Of a stretch of DNA of 64,000 nucleotides, positions 1 to 8,779 are shown piece by piece. This DNA comes from an uncultured Peptostreptococcaceae bacterium (lineage in GTDB: Bacteria; Bacillota; Clostridia; Peptostreptococcales; Peptostreptococcaceae). Each line of letters starts with the position of its first letter. Position 1 is the first letter of the stretch. The translations under genes and the position numbers were made by a program. The notes under the pieces were generated by a model. That model did no database searches and was not told the origin of the DNA. It saw only the letters and a program-made list of their open reading frames with translations. The stretch lies in assembly GCA_947072565.1 (NCBI GenBank), contig CAMTIM010000022.1, positions 124,001 to 188,000 on the forward strand, in the 5' to 3' direction.

Positions 1-429
1 TTCGTATCCTAACTTTTCTAATGCTAAATCATCTAATACGATCTCATCTTTTTTAGTAGGGAACTTCCCTTCTATAAGATTTATATTATTAAAATTAAAT
101 TTCTTAGCATTTTCATCTACGTATAATAATCCTATTTGAGTTTTATCTTCGTATTCTTTATATCCTATTGTGTTTACAATACCCACGCTTTCAATATCTC
201 CATTAGACTTTATTTCTTCATATTTATCTTTATCTATATCTGCATAAACCCCATGTTGTGTACCTGCGTATTTTATAGTCATTTGTTTATTTGCTAAACT
301 CCAATCAGCACAAGTCATACCAACTGCTGACAATAAAGTTGCCGCAAGCATTATTGTAGCTGTAACTAACATTCTTTTAGATTTATTTTGTTTTAAATTA
401 TTTTTAGCTATTTTAGTAGTGTTGACCAT
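1..429 (-). CDS. FtsX/MacB-type ABC transporter permease, N-terminal part (cut by window edge)
   Basis: Open frame of 143 codons running off the left edge; only the N-terminus is visible. Start ATG at 427-429 directly abuts the TAA stop of the ATPase gene (430-432), so the two are translationally coupled in one operon. The protein begins with a short basic segment, then one hydrophobic helix at about residues 20-40, then a soluble extracellular-type domain (MacB periplasmic core-like). This layout is usual for FtsX-family permeases paired with a LolD/MacB-like ATPase. It should contain three more TM helices beyond the window. Substrate unknown; such pairs often serve peptide-antibiotic resistance or lipoprotein/peptide export. 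The assignment rests on layout and on the partner gene. Confidence 0.8.
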   Translation of the reverse strand, partial: MVNTTKIAKNNLKQNKSKRMLVTATIMLAATLLSAVGMTCADWSLANKQMTIKYAGTQHGVYADIDKDKYEEIKSNGDIESVGIVNTIGYKEYEDKTQIGLLYVDENAKKFNFNNINLIEGKFPTKKDEIVLDDLALEKLGYE

Positions 430-1104
430 TTATAACACCACCTTTACTACTTTTCCATCTGCAATATATATTACTCTATCTGCCATTTGTGCTATAGCAT
501 CATCATGAGTTATCATAACTAGAGTTTGATTATATTTTTTTATCATGATTTTTAGTAAGTTCATAACATCATGTGATGTTTTTGAATCTAAATTTCCAGT
601 AGGTTCATCTGCAAGGAGTATAGATGGTCTACTTGCTAGTGCTCGAGCAATAGCAACCCTTTGTTGTTGACCGCCTGATAAAGTATTTGGTAATGATTGT
701 TTCTTATTTTCTAATCCCAATAATTTCAGAATATCATTTATGAAATTTTCATCAACTTCTTTTCCATCAAGACCTAGTGGTAGTACTACATTCTCCCACA
801 CATTTAAAGAAGGCATTAGATTATAATATTGGAATATAAATCCTATATTTCTTCTTCTAAATATAGCTAATTGCTCATCTTTTAATGAGAATATATCTTT
901 TCCATCTATAAATACTTTTCCATCTGTTGCTCTATCTAGTCCTCCTATCATGTGTAGTAGTGTACTTTTCCCTGAACCAGATTTTCCTATGATAGCTACA
1001 AATTCCCCTTTTTTTACCTCTATATTCGTATCATCTATTGCTTTTACTAAATTTTCTTCGCTACCATAATATTTCTTTAAATTCACAGTTTTTAATATGC
1101 TCAT
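430..1104 (-). CDS. ABC transporter ATP-binding protein (MacB/LolD/BceA type)
   Basis: 224 aa, full length for this ATPase class. Walker A GKSGSGKS at residues 40-47, signature LSGGQQQR followed by Walker B ILLADEPTG, and a switch histidine in MITHDD. It should energise the FtsX-type permease encoded immediately downstream at 1-429. A purine-rich RBS precedes the ATG at 1102-1104. Upstream lie two perfect tandem 11-bp repeats (1200-1221), which suggests control by an OmpR-type regulator. It is a paralogue of the ATPase at 48407-49090: same length, same motifs. Confidence 0.92.
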   Translation of the reverse strand: MSILKTVNLKKYYGSEENLVKAIDDTNIEVKKGEFVAIIGKSGSGKSTLLHMIGGLDRATDGKVFIDGKDIFSLKDEQLAIFRRRNIGFIFQYYNLMPSLNVWENVVLPLGLDGKEVDENFINDILKLLGLENKKQSLPNTLSGGQQQRVAIARALASRPSILLADEPTGNLDSKTSHDVMNLLKIMIKKYNQTLVMITHDDAIAQMADRVIYIADGKVVKVVL

Positions 1105-1188
1105 TTTATTCCCTCTCTTAGTTAAATATTTTGTTTCTTAGTTATTTAATGAATCTTACAATAACAATGATATATAAATATTTTTAAT

Positions 1189-1221
1189 AAGTTTTCAAGA
1201 AAGTTTAAAGAAAGTTTAAAG
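1189..1221 (-). promoter_or_regulatory. Tandem 11-bp direct repeats upstream of ABC exporter
   Basis: The 11-mer AAAGTTTAAAG occurs twice without a gap (1200-1210 and 1211-1221), with a poorer third copy at 1189-1199. Head-to-tail repeats with one-turn spacing upstream of an exporter are typical of OmpR/PhoB-family regulator boxes. No regulator gene is visible next to it in this window. Function is inferred. Confidence 0.4.
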
Positions 1222-1271
1222 ATTTTTATTATCTACATATATTGTTCATTTAAATTTGCATCTTTTAATCA

Positions 1272-1308
1272 TAAAAAAACCATATTGACTAGATAGTCAA
1301 TATGGTTT
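1272..1308 (-). terminator. Intrinsic terminator of ssrA
   Basis: Near-perfect stem (ACCATATTGACTA and its complement, tiny loop) followed on the minus strand by a T-run, 15 bp after the tmRNA 3' end. Confidence 0.9.
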
Positions 1309-1321
1309 TCGTGGATTTCAA

Positions 1322-1668
1322 TGGTGGAGACGAGGGGAGTCGAACCCCTGTCCGCAAGTCCTTTCCTCGTTGCATCTACGTGTGTATCCGACTGATTTAG
1401 TTTCTCGTCTAACACACCGCCCAGCGGCAAGCTGTGTGGTCGACCAGTCCCAATTAATCCACTTTAGGTCGAGACACCCAAAAAGTAGTTCCCTGCATAA
1501 TGACGTTCAGTCCTAACCGGCAGGAGGGCTAGGAGGAACGAGCAGAACTAAGCTGCTAGTGCGTAATTATCGTTTGCGTTTGTTTTAAGTCCCCAGTTTT
1601 TACGTGACCCAGAGTAACACGACACGCAGCCCCAAGTTCCAAACCCACGTCGAAACCTTTACGCCCCC
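1322..1668 (-). ncRNA. ssrA: tmRNA (transfer-messenger RNA)
   Basis: The 5' end GGGGGCG (rc at 1662-1668) pairs with CGTCTCC just before the 3' ACCA, giving a 7-bp acceptor stem. The T-arm GGTTCGACTCCCC and encoded CCA end at 1322. The 347-nt length is usual for one-piece tmRNA. The tag reading frame at 1548-1577 encodes ANDNYALAA and then TAG; the ALAA end is the usual degradation signal for ClpXP-type proteases. tmRNA rescues ribosomes stalled on broken mRNA together with SmpB, encoded just upstream at 1809-2264. Confidence 0.97.
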
Positions 1669-1808
1669 GTGGTATTTTTAAGTCCTTGGACTGAATTTCG
1701 CAAACTTTTTTCACCATTACTATTTAGTTGTTAATATATAATATAATACTTTTAGCTATAAAAATCAATGTAATTAACTACATCAGTATCATTAATTTAC
1801 TAAAAATA

Positions 1809-2264
1809 TTAATATTTACCTCTTAATTCTCTTTCTACATGTCTTTGAGCATCTTTTTTAGCTAAGTCTTGACGCTTGTCATATAGTTTCTTTCCTTTAG
1901 CTAATGCTAATTGAACTTTAACTTTACCATTTTTAAGATATACACTTAATGGAATTAAAGAATAACCTTTTACAGTTGTAAGTCCTATAAGCTTTCTTAT
2001 TTCATGTTTATGAAGTAATAATTTTCTAGTTCTTAAAGGGTCTACATTAAATATGTTTCCTTGCTCGTATGGACTTATATGAACTTGTTTTAAAAATACT
2101 TCACTATTATCTACAGATGCATATCCATCACTTAGATTTAGTTTTCCTTGTCTTATAGACTTTACTTCTGTACCTTTTAATTCAATTCCACATTCATAAG
2201 TTTCCTCTATAGAGTACTCATGTCTTGCTCTTTTGTTGCTAGCTAATGTTTTTGTTCCTACCAT
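1809..2264 (-). CDS. smpB: SsrA-binding protein SmpB
   Basis: 151 aa, standard SmpB length. Contains the conserved N-terminal [17 protein letters not shown] stretch, the [11 protein letters not shown] motif and a basic C-terminal tail ([16 protein letters not shown]), which mimics the anticodon region in the decoding centre. It binds tmRNA and delivers it to stalled ribosomes. It lies between rnr and ssrA, all on the minus strand, a conserved Firmicute order. Confidence 0.98.
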   Translation of the reverse strand: MVGTKTLASNKRARHEYSIEETYECGIELKGTEVKSIRQGKLNLSDGYASVDNSEVFLKQVHISPYEQGNIFNVDPLRTRKLLLHKHEIRKLIGLTTVKGYSLIPLSVYLKNGKVKVQLALAKGKKLYDKRQDLAKKDAQRHVERELRGKY

Positions 2265-2420
2265 ACGAATTCACCTTCTTCACTCAAAATATCTTCATTT
2301 AACACTATACTATATTATTAGTAAAAATATACCATATATAAGACTATTAGTCAATATAAGTTATATCCTTATTGTTTTATAATTCATATATTTTTATTCA
2401 TTTTTATTTTCTTTTAGCAT

Positions 2421-2453
2421 GTAAGATGGGTCGAAATTTACGACCCATCCTAC
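2421..2453 (-). other. Stem-loop between rnr and smpB
   Basis: A 13-bp inverted repeat (GTAGGATGGGTCG on the minus strand, one mismatch) with a 7-nt loop lies 6 bp past the rnr stop. It lacks a clear T-run in either direction, so it may be an RNA-processing or stability element, or a weak terminator. Confidence 0.6.
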
Positions 2454-2458
2454 AATAA

Positions 2459-4627
2459 TTATTCTTGTGTAGTCTCTACTTCATTACTATCTTCGTCTTC
2501 TATTTTATGAAGTAATTTAAAATCTATTTCTCTTAATTCAATACTTACATTATCAACTTTTATCCTTACTGCATCACCTATTCTGAAAGTCTTTTTAGTT
2601 CTCTCTCCCATTATAGTGTATGTCTGATCATCATATATATAGTAATCATCTTTCATATTAGCAAGTCTAGTCAATCCTTCAACAGTGTTTGGTAATTCTA
2701 TAAACATACCAAATGATGTTACACTTGATACTATACCATCGAATTCTTCACCAACTTTATCGTACATGTATAAGCATTTGTAGAAATCTTTTACATCTCT
2801 TTCTGCTAAATCTGCACTTCTTTCTCTTTCTGATGATTGAACTGAAGAGTACTCAACTATATTTTTAAGTTGATCTATTCTTTTATGGCTAAGTTTATTA
2901 TTTAATTGTTCTTTTATTATTCTATGAATTTGTAAGTCAGGATATCTTCTTATTGGAGAAGTAAAGTGACTGTAGTATTTAGCTGCAAGACCAAAGTGAC
3001 CTACGCATTCTGGTGAATACTTCGCCTGTCTTAAAGATCTAAGCATTATTGTACTTATAGCTGCTTCTTCTCTTTTTCCTTTTATCTTTTGAACTATACC
3101 TTGTAATTCTTTTGGATGAACATCTTCCATATCACCTTTTATAGTGTATCCAAATGTAGATACAAATTTGCTTAAGTTTTGCATTTTTTCTACTGATGGA
3201 GTCTCATGTATTCTATAAACGAAAGGTAGTTCTAACCAGAAGTAATGTTCTGCTATAGTTTCATTACTTATAAGCATGAATTCTTCTATTATTTTGTTAG
3301 ATATTCTTCTTTCATATTCTTTTATATCTACAACTTCACCGTCGGCATTTAATATTATCTTAGCTTCAGGGAAATCAAAGTCTATTGCTCCTCTTTTTTT
3401 CCTTCTACCCATAAGTATTCTAGCTAGAGTTTCTGCATTTTTAAATTCTTCAACTAAGTTAGAGAATGTTTGTTTTAACTTTTCATCATCATTTTCTAAT
3501 ATGTCTGATACTTCTGTATAAGTCATTCTAGCTTTAGAGTTTATTATTGTTTCTTTTATATCGTATTTTACAACATTACCTTTATCATCTATTTCCATAA
3601 ATACTGATAATGTAAGTTTATCTTCAAATGGATTTAAACTACATACTCCATTAGAAAGTGTCTTAGGTAACATAGGTATTACTGTATCTACTAAATAAAC
3701 TGAAGTTGCTCTTTTTAAAGCTTCTTTATCTAGTTTGCTTTTTTCTCTTACATAATGAGTAACGTCTGCTATATGAACTCCTAGCTTGAAGTTTCCATTA
3801 GGTAATACATCTATAGATACTGCATCATCTAAGTCTTTAGCATCGTCACCATCTATTGTAAAAGTCTTTAAATCTCTTATATCAAATCTTCTTTCGATTT
3901 CCTCTTTTGGTATTTCTACAGCTACATTTTCAGCTTCGTCTAATACTTTTTTAGGGAATTCTTCAGGTAGCCCGTGTGCTTTTATTATAGAGTGTATTTC
4001 TACTATTCTTTCACCTTTTTGACCTAATATTTCTATTACTTTACCTTCTGGTTTTCTATCTTCTTGTGGCCATACAGTTATTTCACAAACAACTTTATCA
4101 TTTTCTCTTGCTCCACTAAAGAATTTTTTAGGTATATATATATCTTTGTTGAATTTTTTATCATCTGGAATAACAAATCCAAAGTTTCTATTTGGTTGGA
4201 ATACACCAACTATATGAGTTACTTCTCTTTGGACAATTTTAATAATTTTACCTTCTGCTCTTCTTTCGTCCGTTGCAGGTGTAATTATTTCAGCCATAAC
4301 TCTATCATTATGCATAGCTCCGTTTATTTCACTTGATGGTATGAATAAATCTTGAGTATATTCTTCATCTGATTCTACAAATCCAAAACCTTTTCTATGA
4401 GATACAAATTTTCCTACAAAGTATCCCATTTCTTTTGGAGATATTAATTTTCCTTTTTTAGTTTTACATATTGTTGAATTTTCTTCTAGCTCTTCTAAAA
4501 ATTTATAAAACATCGGCATATCTGTCGGTTTTATATCAAATATAATGGCTAATTCTTCTTTTTTTAATGGACTATATGCTTCATCATTTAATAATCCCAT
4601 TACACGTTCTTTAAGTCCTGGTAACAT
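2459..4627 (-). CDS. rnr: Ribonuclease R (3'-5' exoribonuclease)
   Basis: 722 aa, typical RNase R length. The order is an N-terminal winged-helix-like segment, two cold-shock/OB domains (about residues 65-220), the RNB catalytic domain with the metal-binding motif DGDDAKDLDDAVS (about 260-272), and a C-terminal S1 RNA-binding domain (about 625-705). It degrades structured RNA and, in other bacteria, works with SmpB-tmRNA to remove non-stop mRNA, which fits its position next to smpB. An RBS (GAGGAGG) precedes the ATG at 4625-4627. The acidic tail after the S1 domain is short. Confidence 0.97.
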   Translation of the reverse strand: MLPGLKERVMGLLNDEAYSPLKKEELAIIFDIKPTDMPMFYKFLEELEENSTICKTKKGKLISPKEMGYFVGKFVSHRKGFGFVESDEEYTQDLFIPSSEINGAMHNDRVMAEIITPATDERRAEGKIIKIVQREVTHIVGVFQPNRNFGFVIPDDKKFNKDIYIPKKFFSGARENDKVVCEITVWPQEDRKPEGKVIEILGQKGERIVEIHSIIKAHGLPEEFPKKVLDEAENVAVEIPKEEIERRFDIRDLKTFTIDGDDAKDLDDAVSIDVLPNGNFKLGVHIADVTHYVREKSKLDKEALKRATSVYLVDTVIPMLPKTLSNGVCSLNPFEDKLTLSVFMEIDDKGNVVKYDIKETIINSKARMTYTEVSDILENDDEKLKQTFSNLVEEFKNAETLARILMGRRKKRGAIDFDFPEAKIILNADGEVVDIKEYERRISNKIIEEFMLISNETIAEHYFWLELPFVYRIHETPSVEKMQNLSKFVSTFGYTIKGDMEDVHPKELQGIVQKIKGKREEAAISTIMLRSLRQAKYSPECVGHFGLAAKYYSHFTSPIRRYPDLQIHRIIKEQLNNKLSHKRIDQLKNIVEYSSVQSSERERSADLAERDVKDFYKCLYMYDKVGEEFDGIVSSVTSFGMFIELPNTVEGLTRLANMKDDYYIYDDQTYTIMGERTKKTFRIGDAVRIKVDNVSIELREIDFKLLHKIEDEDSNEVETTQE

Positions 4628-4947
4628 CGCTGTTCCTCCTCTTTTATTTTGCTATATATAAATTGTATTAGCTATTAAATTTCCTTGTACTTTATACTAT
4701 GATTTTCAACTTTATAATTGATAATTATATTCTATTATTTAACACCTGTAATTAAAGTAGTTCCAAAGTGGCTCACCAATGGATTAGAGAATTTAGGATT
4801 ACATTCAATTAGAATTAATATATATTCATTTATATATTATTTACTAATAAAGATATTTTATTATAACTTTATTGATATTACCTTATTATACACCATTACA
4901 ACTATTTGGTAAATTTAACTTGTAAACACTTTTTATAGTGTTTATTC
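4628..4947. other. Intergenic region upstream of rnr
   Basis: About 320 bp of very AT-rich sequence without a convincing gene. It holds a hairpin (TAAACACT and its complement around 4922-4944) and presumably the rnr promoter. A 64-codon plus-strand frame at 4718-4912 has no RBS and no recognisable domain, and I do not accept it. Confidence 0.5.
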
Positions 4948-4975
4948 AAAAAAATAAACATGATTTATTTCATGT
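4948..4975 (-). terminator. Terminator of small HTH gene
   Basis: On the minus strand, stem ACATGA/TCATGT is followed by TTATTTTTTT, about 20 bp after the stop of the gene at 4996-5307. Confidence 0.7.
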
Positions 4976-4995
4976 CTAATGTTTAAATATTTATT

Positions 4996-5307
4996 TTAAT
5001 CATAAAGCCCATTTAATACTCTACTTACTGTTGCTTTACTCCATTTTGTTTTAGATGATATTTCACTATAACTTAATCCTTTAAGTCTTAAATCTCTTAT
5101 ACTTTGTATATCTATATCTGTAATTTGTTTTTCTTTTGGTTTTAAAGTTTGTTTACTATTTTTAAGTCTTACTATTTCTACTTTTAATGTATCTATTTCC
5201 ATTTGTTTTTTTTGTAGTTTTTTTTCATAAGCATCTCTCATTTCATTAAACTCTAATATATAATTTTTCTTCCAATCGTCTTGTTCTTTAATTTTAAACA
5301 TTGCCAT
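4996..5307 (-). CDS. Small coiled-coil / helix-turn-helix protein, function unknown
   Basis: 103 aa. Residues about 20-55 are charged and heptad-like (coiled coil). The C-terminal 35 residues (SIRDLRLKGLSYSEISSKTK and on) look like a resolvase/Hin-type helix-turn-helix, with 'WSKATVSRVL' as the recognition helix. A strong RBS (AAGGAGG, 8 nt before the ATG) supports translation, and the gene has its own terminator. No resolvase catalytic domain is present, so this is not a recombinase. It is probably a small DNA-binding protein; I do not recognise a named family. Confidence 0.7.
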   Translation of the reverse strand: MAMFKIKEQDDWKKNYILEFNEMRDAYEKKLQKKQMEIDTLKVEIVRLKNSKQTLKPKEKQITDIDIQSIRDLRLKGLSYSEISSKTKWSKATVSRVLNGLYD

Positions 5308-5553
5308 AATTTTTGCCTCCTTGTTTCATTAGTTGTGTAACCACTATAACAATTAATTTCTTTACATTTATGTAAATTCCTTTTATATAGGGCCTTGAAA
5401 TTTCCTTTGTTTTCTTTTATTTTTCAACAGTTTAAATTATTATTTATCATGTTTAGCTTTATAAAAAGTTATTTTTATCATTATTTTTTATTTTCATATA
5501 CTATTTTGTTGTAAAAAACATCTAAATTTTAATTCATTTTTTTAATATAAGCA
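5308..5553. other. Intergenic region between secG and HTH gene
   Basis: About 250 bp of AT-rich DNA. It contains the near-palindrome TTTACATTTATGTAAA around 5363-5378, upstream of the HTH gene and so a possible autoregulatory site. No gene is seen. Confidence 0.4.
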
Positions 5554-5583
5554 CAAAAAAACAACTACATATAAATGTAATTG
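5554..5583 (-). terminator. Terminator of secG
   Basis: On the minus strand, stem CAATTACA/TGTAGTTG with a 6-nt loop is followed by seven T residues, about 70 bp after the secG stop. Confidence 0.8.
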
Positions 5584-5655
5584 CTTCTTTAAAAATCAAA
5601 TTTAATTTTTAAATCTTTTGATAATACTTATTAAATAATGGCCAATTATTTAATA

Positions 5656-5883
5656 CTACTTAAGTAAAAGCATTACTATTGCATTTGCGAAAAACAATAC
5701 TGCTGATATTTTTGTTATTCTTGCAAGGAAAGCTTCTTTACCTTTTGGTTTGAAGTAACTTTGGTTACCTTCTCCACCAAATTGTGAAGGAACTGCACTT
5801 TTAGTATCTTGTGGCATTATACTTCCTACAAGAGCTATAGCTAATATTACTTGTACAACCATTAATATCATTTTTATATCCAT
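5656..5883 (-). CDS. secG: Preprotein translocase subunit SecG
   Basis: 75 aa from ATG 5881-5883, chosen because AAGGAGGGG sits directly before it; an upstream ATG at 5961 has no RBS. Two hydrophobic helices (about residues 3-22 and 52-73) flank the conserved loop with PQDTKSAVPSQFGGEGNQ. SecG joins SecYE in the membrane and assists export. The secG-rnr-smpB-ssrA order is widespread in Firmicutes, though here the small HTH gene lies between secG and rnr. Confidence 0.96.
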   Translation of the reverse strand: MDIKMILMVVQVILAIALVGSIMPQDTKSAVPSQFGGEGNQSYFKPKGKEAFLARITKISAVLFFANAIVMLLLK

Positions 5884-5981
5884 TATGTACCCCTCCTTTT
5901 TATTACATTTTTTAAGTTTTAACTTACTCTTTAATATAGCACATAACACTAGTGTATTCAAGGTGTCTAAGTGTAATTTAA

Positions 5982-6012
5982 AAAAGCCTTCAACTAATTG
6001 TTAAAGGCTTTT
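5982..6012 (-). terminator. Terminator of pyk / glycerate operon
   Basis: AAAAGCCTT and its complement flank a loop with further CAAC/GTT pairing. A T-tract follows on the minus strand, about 10 bp after the pyk stop. Confidence 0.85.
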
Positions 6013-6022
6013 GATTTTAGCA

Positions 6023-7453
6023 TTAATCTGTTATAGCATGTACTTTTATTAAGTTTGTAGTTCCACTTACTCCAACTGGAACACCTGCTGTTATTACAAC
6101 TAAATCTCCAACATTTAAATGGTTTATTTTTTTAACTGCATCTATTGATTTGTCTATTATTTCATCTGTACTTCCTACGTTAGATGTCTTTACTGGATAA
6201 ACTCCCCAAGTTAAAGCTAATAGTCTCATAACGCCTTCATCTTCTGTTGTTGCTATTATCGGACATTGTGGTCTAAATTTAGAAACCATTCTTGCTGTAT
6301 GCCCACTTGAAGTGAATGTTATTATAGAAGATGCATTCAAATCAGTTGCTGTTGTACATGTTGCATGACTTATTGCATTTGTAACTGTTATGTCTGCTAT
6401 TTTTCTTTTCTTTAATAGTTGATTATAATCTATTGTTTTTTCTGTTCTCTTTGCTATTGTAGCCATTGTTTTTACGGCTTCTGCTGGGTATTTACCAGCT
6501 GCTGTTTCTCCTGATAACATTATTGCATCAGTTCCATCATAAATAGCATTTGCAACATCCGTAACTTCGGCTCTTGTAGGTCTAGGATTTCTAATCATAG
6601 AATCTAGCATTTGAGTTGCAGTTATTACTGGTTTTCCTACTTCATTACATTTTTTTATCATCATCTTTTGTGCTATTGGTATTTCTTCTGTTGGTATCTC
6701 AACACCCAAATCTCCTCTAGCAACCATTATACCGTCAGATACATTTAATATAGAATCTATATTATCTACACCTTCTTGATTTTCTATTTTAGATATTATT
6801 TGTATATGTGTAGCATTGTTATTTTCTAAAACTTCTTTTATAGCTAATACATCTGATGCTTTTCTTACAAATGATGCTGCTATATAATCTATGCCTTGTG
6901 CTATACCAAACTCTATATCACTTATATCTTTATCTGTTAATGCTGGTAAGTTTATTTTTACACCTGGAACATTAACACCCTTATGATTTTTAACTACACC
7001 AGAGTTTTGTACTGTACAAAGTATTTCGTCTCCTTTTACTTCATCTACTCTTAGTCCAATTAAACCGTCGTCTATTAGTATAGTATCACCTGAAACGACA
7101 TCTTTTGAAAGATGCTTATAAGTTACCGTACATTTTTCTTTGTTTCCTAAAACTTCATCCATTGTTATAGTAAACTTTTGTCCTTCTTCTAATAATACTT
7201 CTGGTAAATCGAAATCTCCAGTTCTTATTTCAGGACCTTTAGTATCTAATAATATAGCTATAGGTTGAGCTAAATCAGTTCTAACTTTTTTAACTAAATC
7301 CATTCTTACCTTGTGCTCTTCATGAGTTCCATGAGAAAAATTAAATCTACATACATTTAATCCATTGTTTATAAGATCCCTTAATGTTTCTTCTTTATCT
7401 GATGCTGGCCCTAATGTACATACTATCTTAGTTCTTTTCATATCATTTAACAT
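6023..7453 (-). CDS. pyk: Pyruvate kinase
   Basis: 476 aa. RTKIVCTLGPAS at the N-terminus, a B-domain at about 75-170, ISKIENQEG and MVARGDLGVE (substrate and Mg2+/K+ site), then the C-domain. It converts PEP + ADP to pyruvate + ATP. It ends right after the C-domain, so it lacks the extra ~110-residue C-terminal PEP-utiliser-like domain found in many Bacillus/Clostridium enzymes of about 585 aa. The start is the first ATG, 6 nt after AGGAGGA. It sits 42 bp behind the GntP permease gene, apparently as last gene of a glycerate operon, so it may be a pathway-specific paralogue rather than the main glycolytic enzyme. Confidence 0.96.
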   Translation of the reverse strand: MLNDMKRTKIVCTLGPASDKEETLRDLINNGLNVCRFNFSHGTHEEHKVRMDLVKKVRTDLAQPIAILLDTKGPEIRTGDFDLPEVLLEEGQKFTITMDEVLGNKEKCTVTYKHLSKDVVSGDTILIDDGLIGLRVDEVKGDEILCTVQNSGVVKNHKGVNVPGVKINLPALTDKDISDIEFGIAQGIDYIAASFVRKASDVLAIKEVLENNNATHIQIISKIENQEGVDNIDSILNVSDGIMVARGDLGVEIPTEEIPIAQKMMIKKCNEVGKPVITATQMLDSMIRNPRPTRAEVTDVANAIYDGTDAIMLSGETAAGKYPAEAVKTMATIAKRTEKTIDYNQLLKKRKIADITVTNAISHATCTTATDLNASSIITFTSSGHTARMVSKFRPQCPIIATTEDEGVMRLLALTWGVYPVKTSNVGSTDEIIDKSIDAVKKINHLNVGDLVVITAGVPVGVSGTTNLIKVHAITD

Positions 7454-7495
7454 GATTTTCCTCCTAGATGTTGTGCTCTAATATATTTATCTTTG

Positions 7496-8758
7496 CTACA
7501 TTATTATTCCCCATATTACAGTAGATACTACAGTCATAGAAAGACCTACTAAACATTCATATGGTATTAATTTCAAACGATCACCTATGCTCATGTTTGT
7601 CGCTCCTGCTGTTGCATGGAAGAATGATCCATGTGGTAAATGGTCAAGCACAGTTGCTCCTGAATGTACCATAGCAGCTCCTGCTAATGGTGAAACTCCA
7701 GATGCTATTATTGCTGGTGAGAATGTTGCTGACGCTATCGTTGCTCCTGCTGTTGTTGATGCAGTTGCTGCTGACATTAATATACCTGATATTGGTGCTA
7801 ATAAAAATGCTGGCATATTCATTGCATCAAGCAATCCTATTGTTGTTACTTGTAATGTTGATGCTTTTATTATTCCTGCAACAGTACCTGTTCCTATTAA
7901 TAAAATAGCAACTGGCATCATTTTAGATAATCCAAAAGTTATATATTCATTAAGATTTTTAGCTTTTCCCATAGCTATTGCACCAATTACTCCACCTACT
8001 GGAAGTGCTATAAGTGGATCTATTGCTATTTGTGCTATCGGTCTAAGTGCAAGTAATATTATTGCTACTAATGGTCCAATTATTGCTGCAAAGAATGATG
8101 GTAATTCTGTATTGTCATTATTTTGTTTTACTTCTTCTATCTTTATACCCTTAATTTTTTTAGATAACATTTTCGCTAATATTACTGTAACTATAAGACC
8201 TACTATTGCAGGTATTATATTAGCCATCATTAAAGATGATAATTCTACTTTAAAATTTTCTGCTGCTGATATTGTGTTTGGATTGGGAGAAATTATATTC
8301 CCTGCTTTTCCTCCACCTATCATAGCTAATAATATAACCATTGGTGCGTATCCTAGCTTTTTAGATATTGCAAGTGCTATCGGTGCAACAGTTATTACAG
8401 CTACGTCTACAAACACTCCTACTGATGTTAATATCATAGTTGATAAAGCTAATGCAAATAAGGCTCTTTTTTCACCTAGGGTTTTTATTATTTGGTCTGC
8501 AATTTTGGCTGCAGCTCCTGTTTTTATAAGTACCCCTGCTAAAACTCCTGATGTAACTATACGAAGAATAGCTGGCATTATTCCCTTAGCTCCTTCAATC
8601 ATTACATCTACTGTCCCAGTAAGACCTGCTCCACCTACTAATCCTCCGACTAAAGCACCTAAAATTAAGCTATATGCAGGATGTATCTTTTTAATTATTA
8701 ATATAATTGCTACCGCTAGTCCTAATAAAGCACCTAGTGTTGTTATTTGTACGTCCAT
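7496..8758 (-). CDS. GntP-family permease (probable glycerate or sugar-acid transporter)
   Basis: 420 aa, hydrophobic throughout with about 11-12 predicted membrane helices, Gly/Ala rich. It has GntP-family stretches such as GVFVDVAVITVAPIALAI, NPNTISAAENF and HSGATVLDHLPHGSFFH. The family imports gluconate and related acids with protons. Its place between glycerate kinase (21 bp) and pyruvate kinase makes glycerate the likely substrate, by inference from context. RBS AGGCGG precedes the ATG at 8756-8758. Confidence 0.9.
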   Translation of the reverse strand: MDVQITTLGALLGLAVAIILIIKKIHPAYSLILGALVGGLVGGAGLTGTVDVMIEGAKGIMPAILRIVTSGVLAGVLIKTGAAAKIADQIIKTLGEKRALFALALSTMILTSVGVFVDVAVITVAPIALAISKKLGYAPMVILLAMIGGGKAGNIISPNPNTISAAENFKVELSSLMMANIIPAIVGLIVTVILAKMLSKKIKGIKIEEVKQNNDNTELPSFFAAIIGPLVAIILLALRPIAQIAIDPLIALPVGGVIGAIAMGKAKNLNEYITFGLSKMMPVAILLIGTGTVAGIIKASTLQVTTIGLLDAMNMPAFLLAPISGILMSAATASTTAGATIASATFSPAIIASGVSPLAGAAMVHSGATVLDHLPHGSFFHATAGATNMSIGDRLKLIPYECLVGLSMTVVSTVIWGIIM

Positions 8759-8779
8759 TTATGTCACCGCCTATTTTTA

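Noticed and set aside
4718-4912. 64-codon plus-strand frame upstream of rnr
   Set aside because: No RBS, no domain, composition of AT-rich noncoding DNA.
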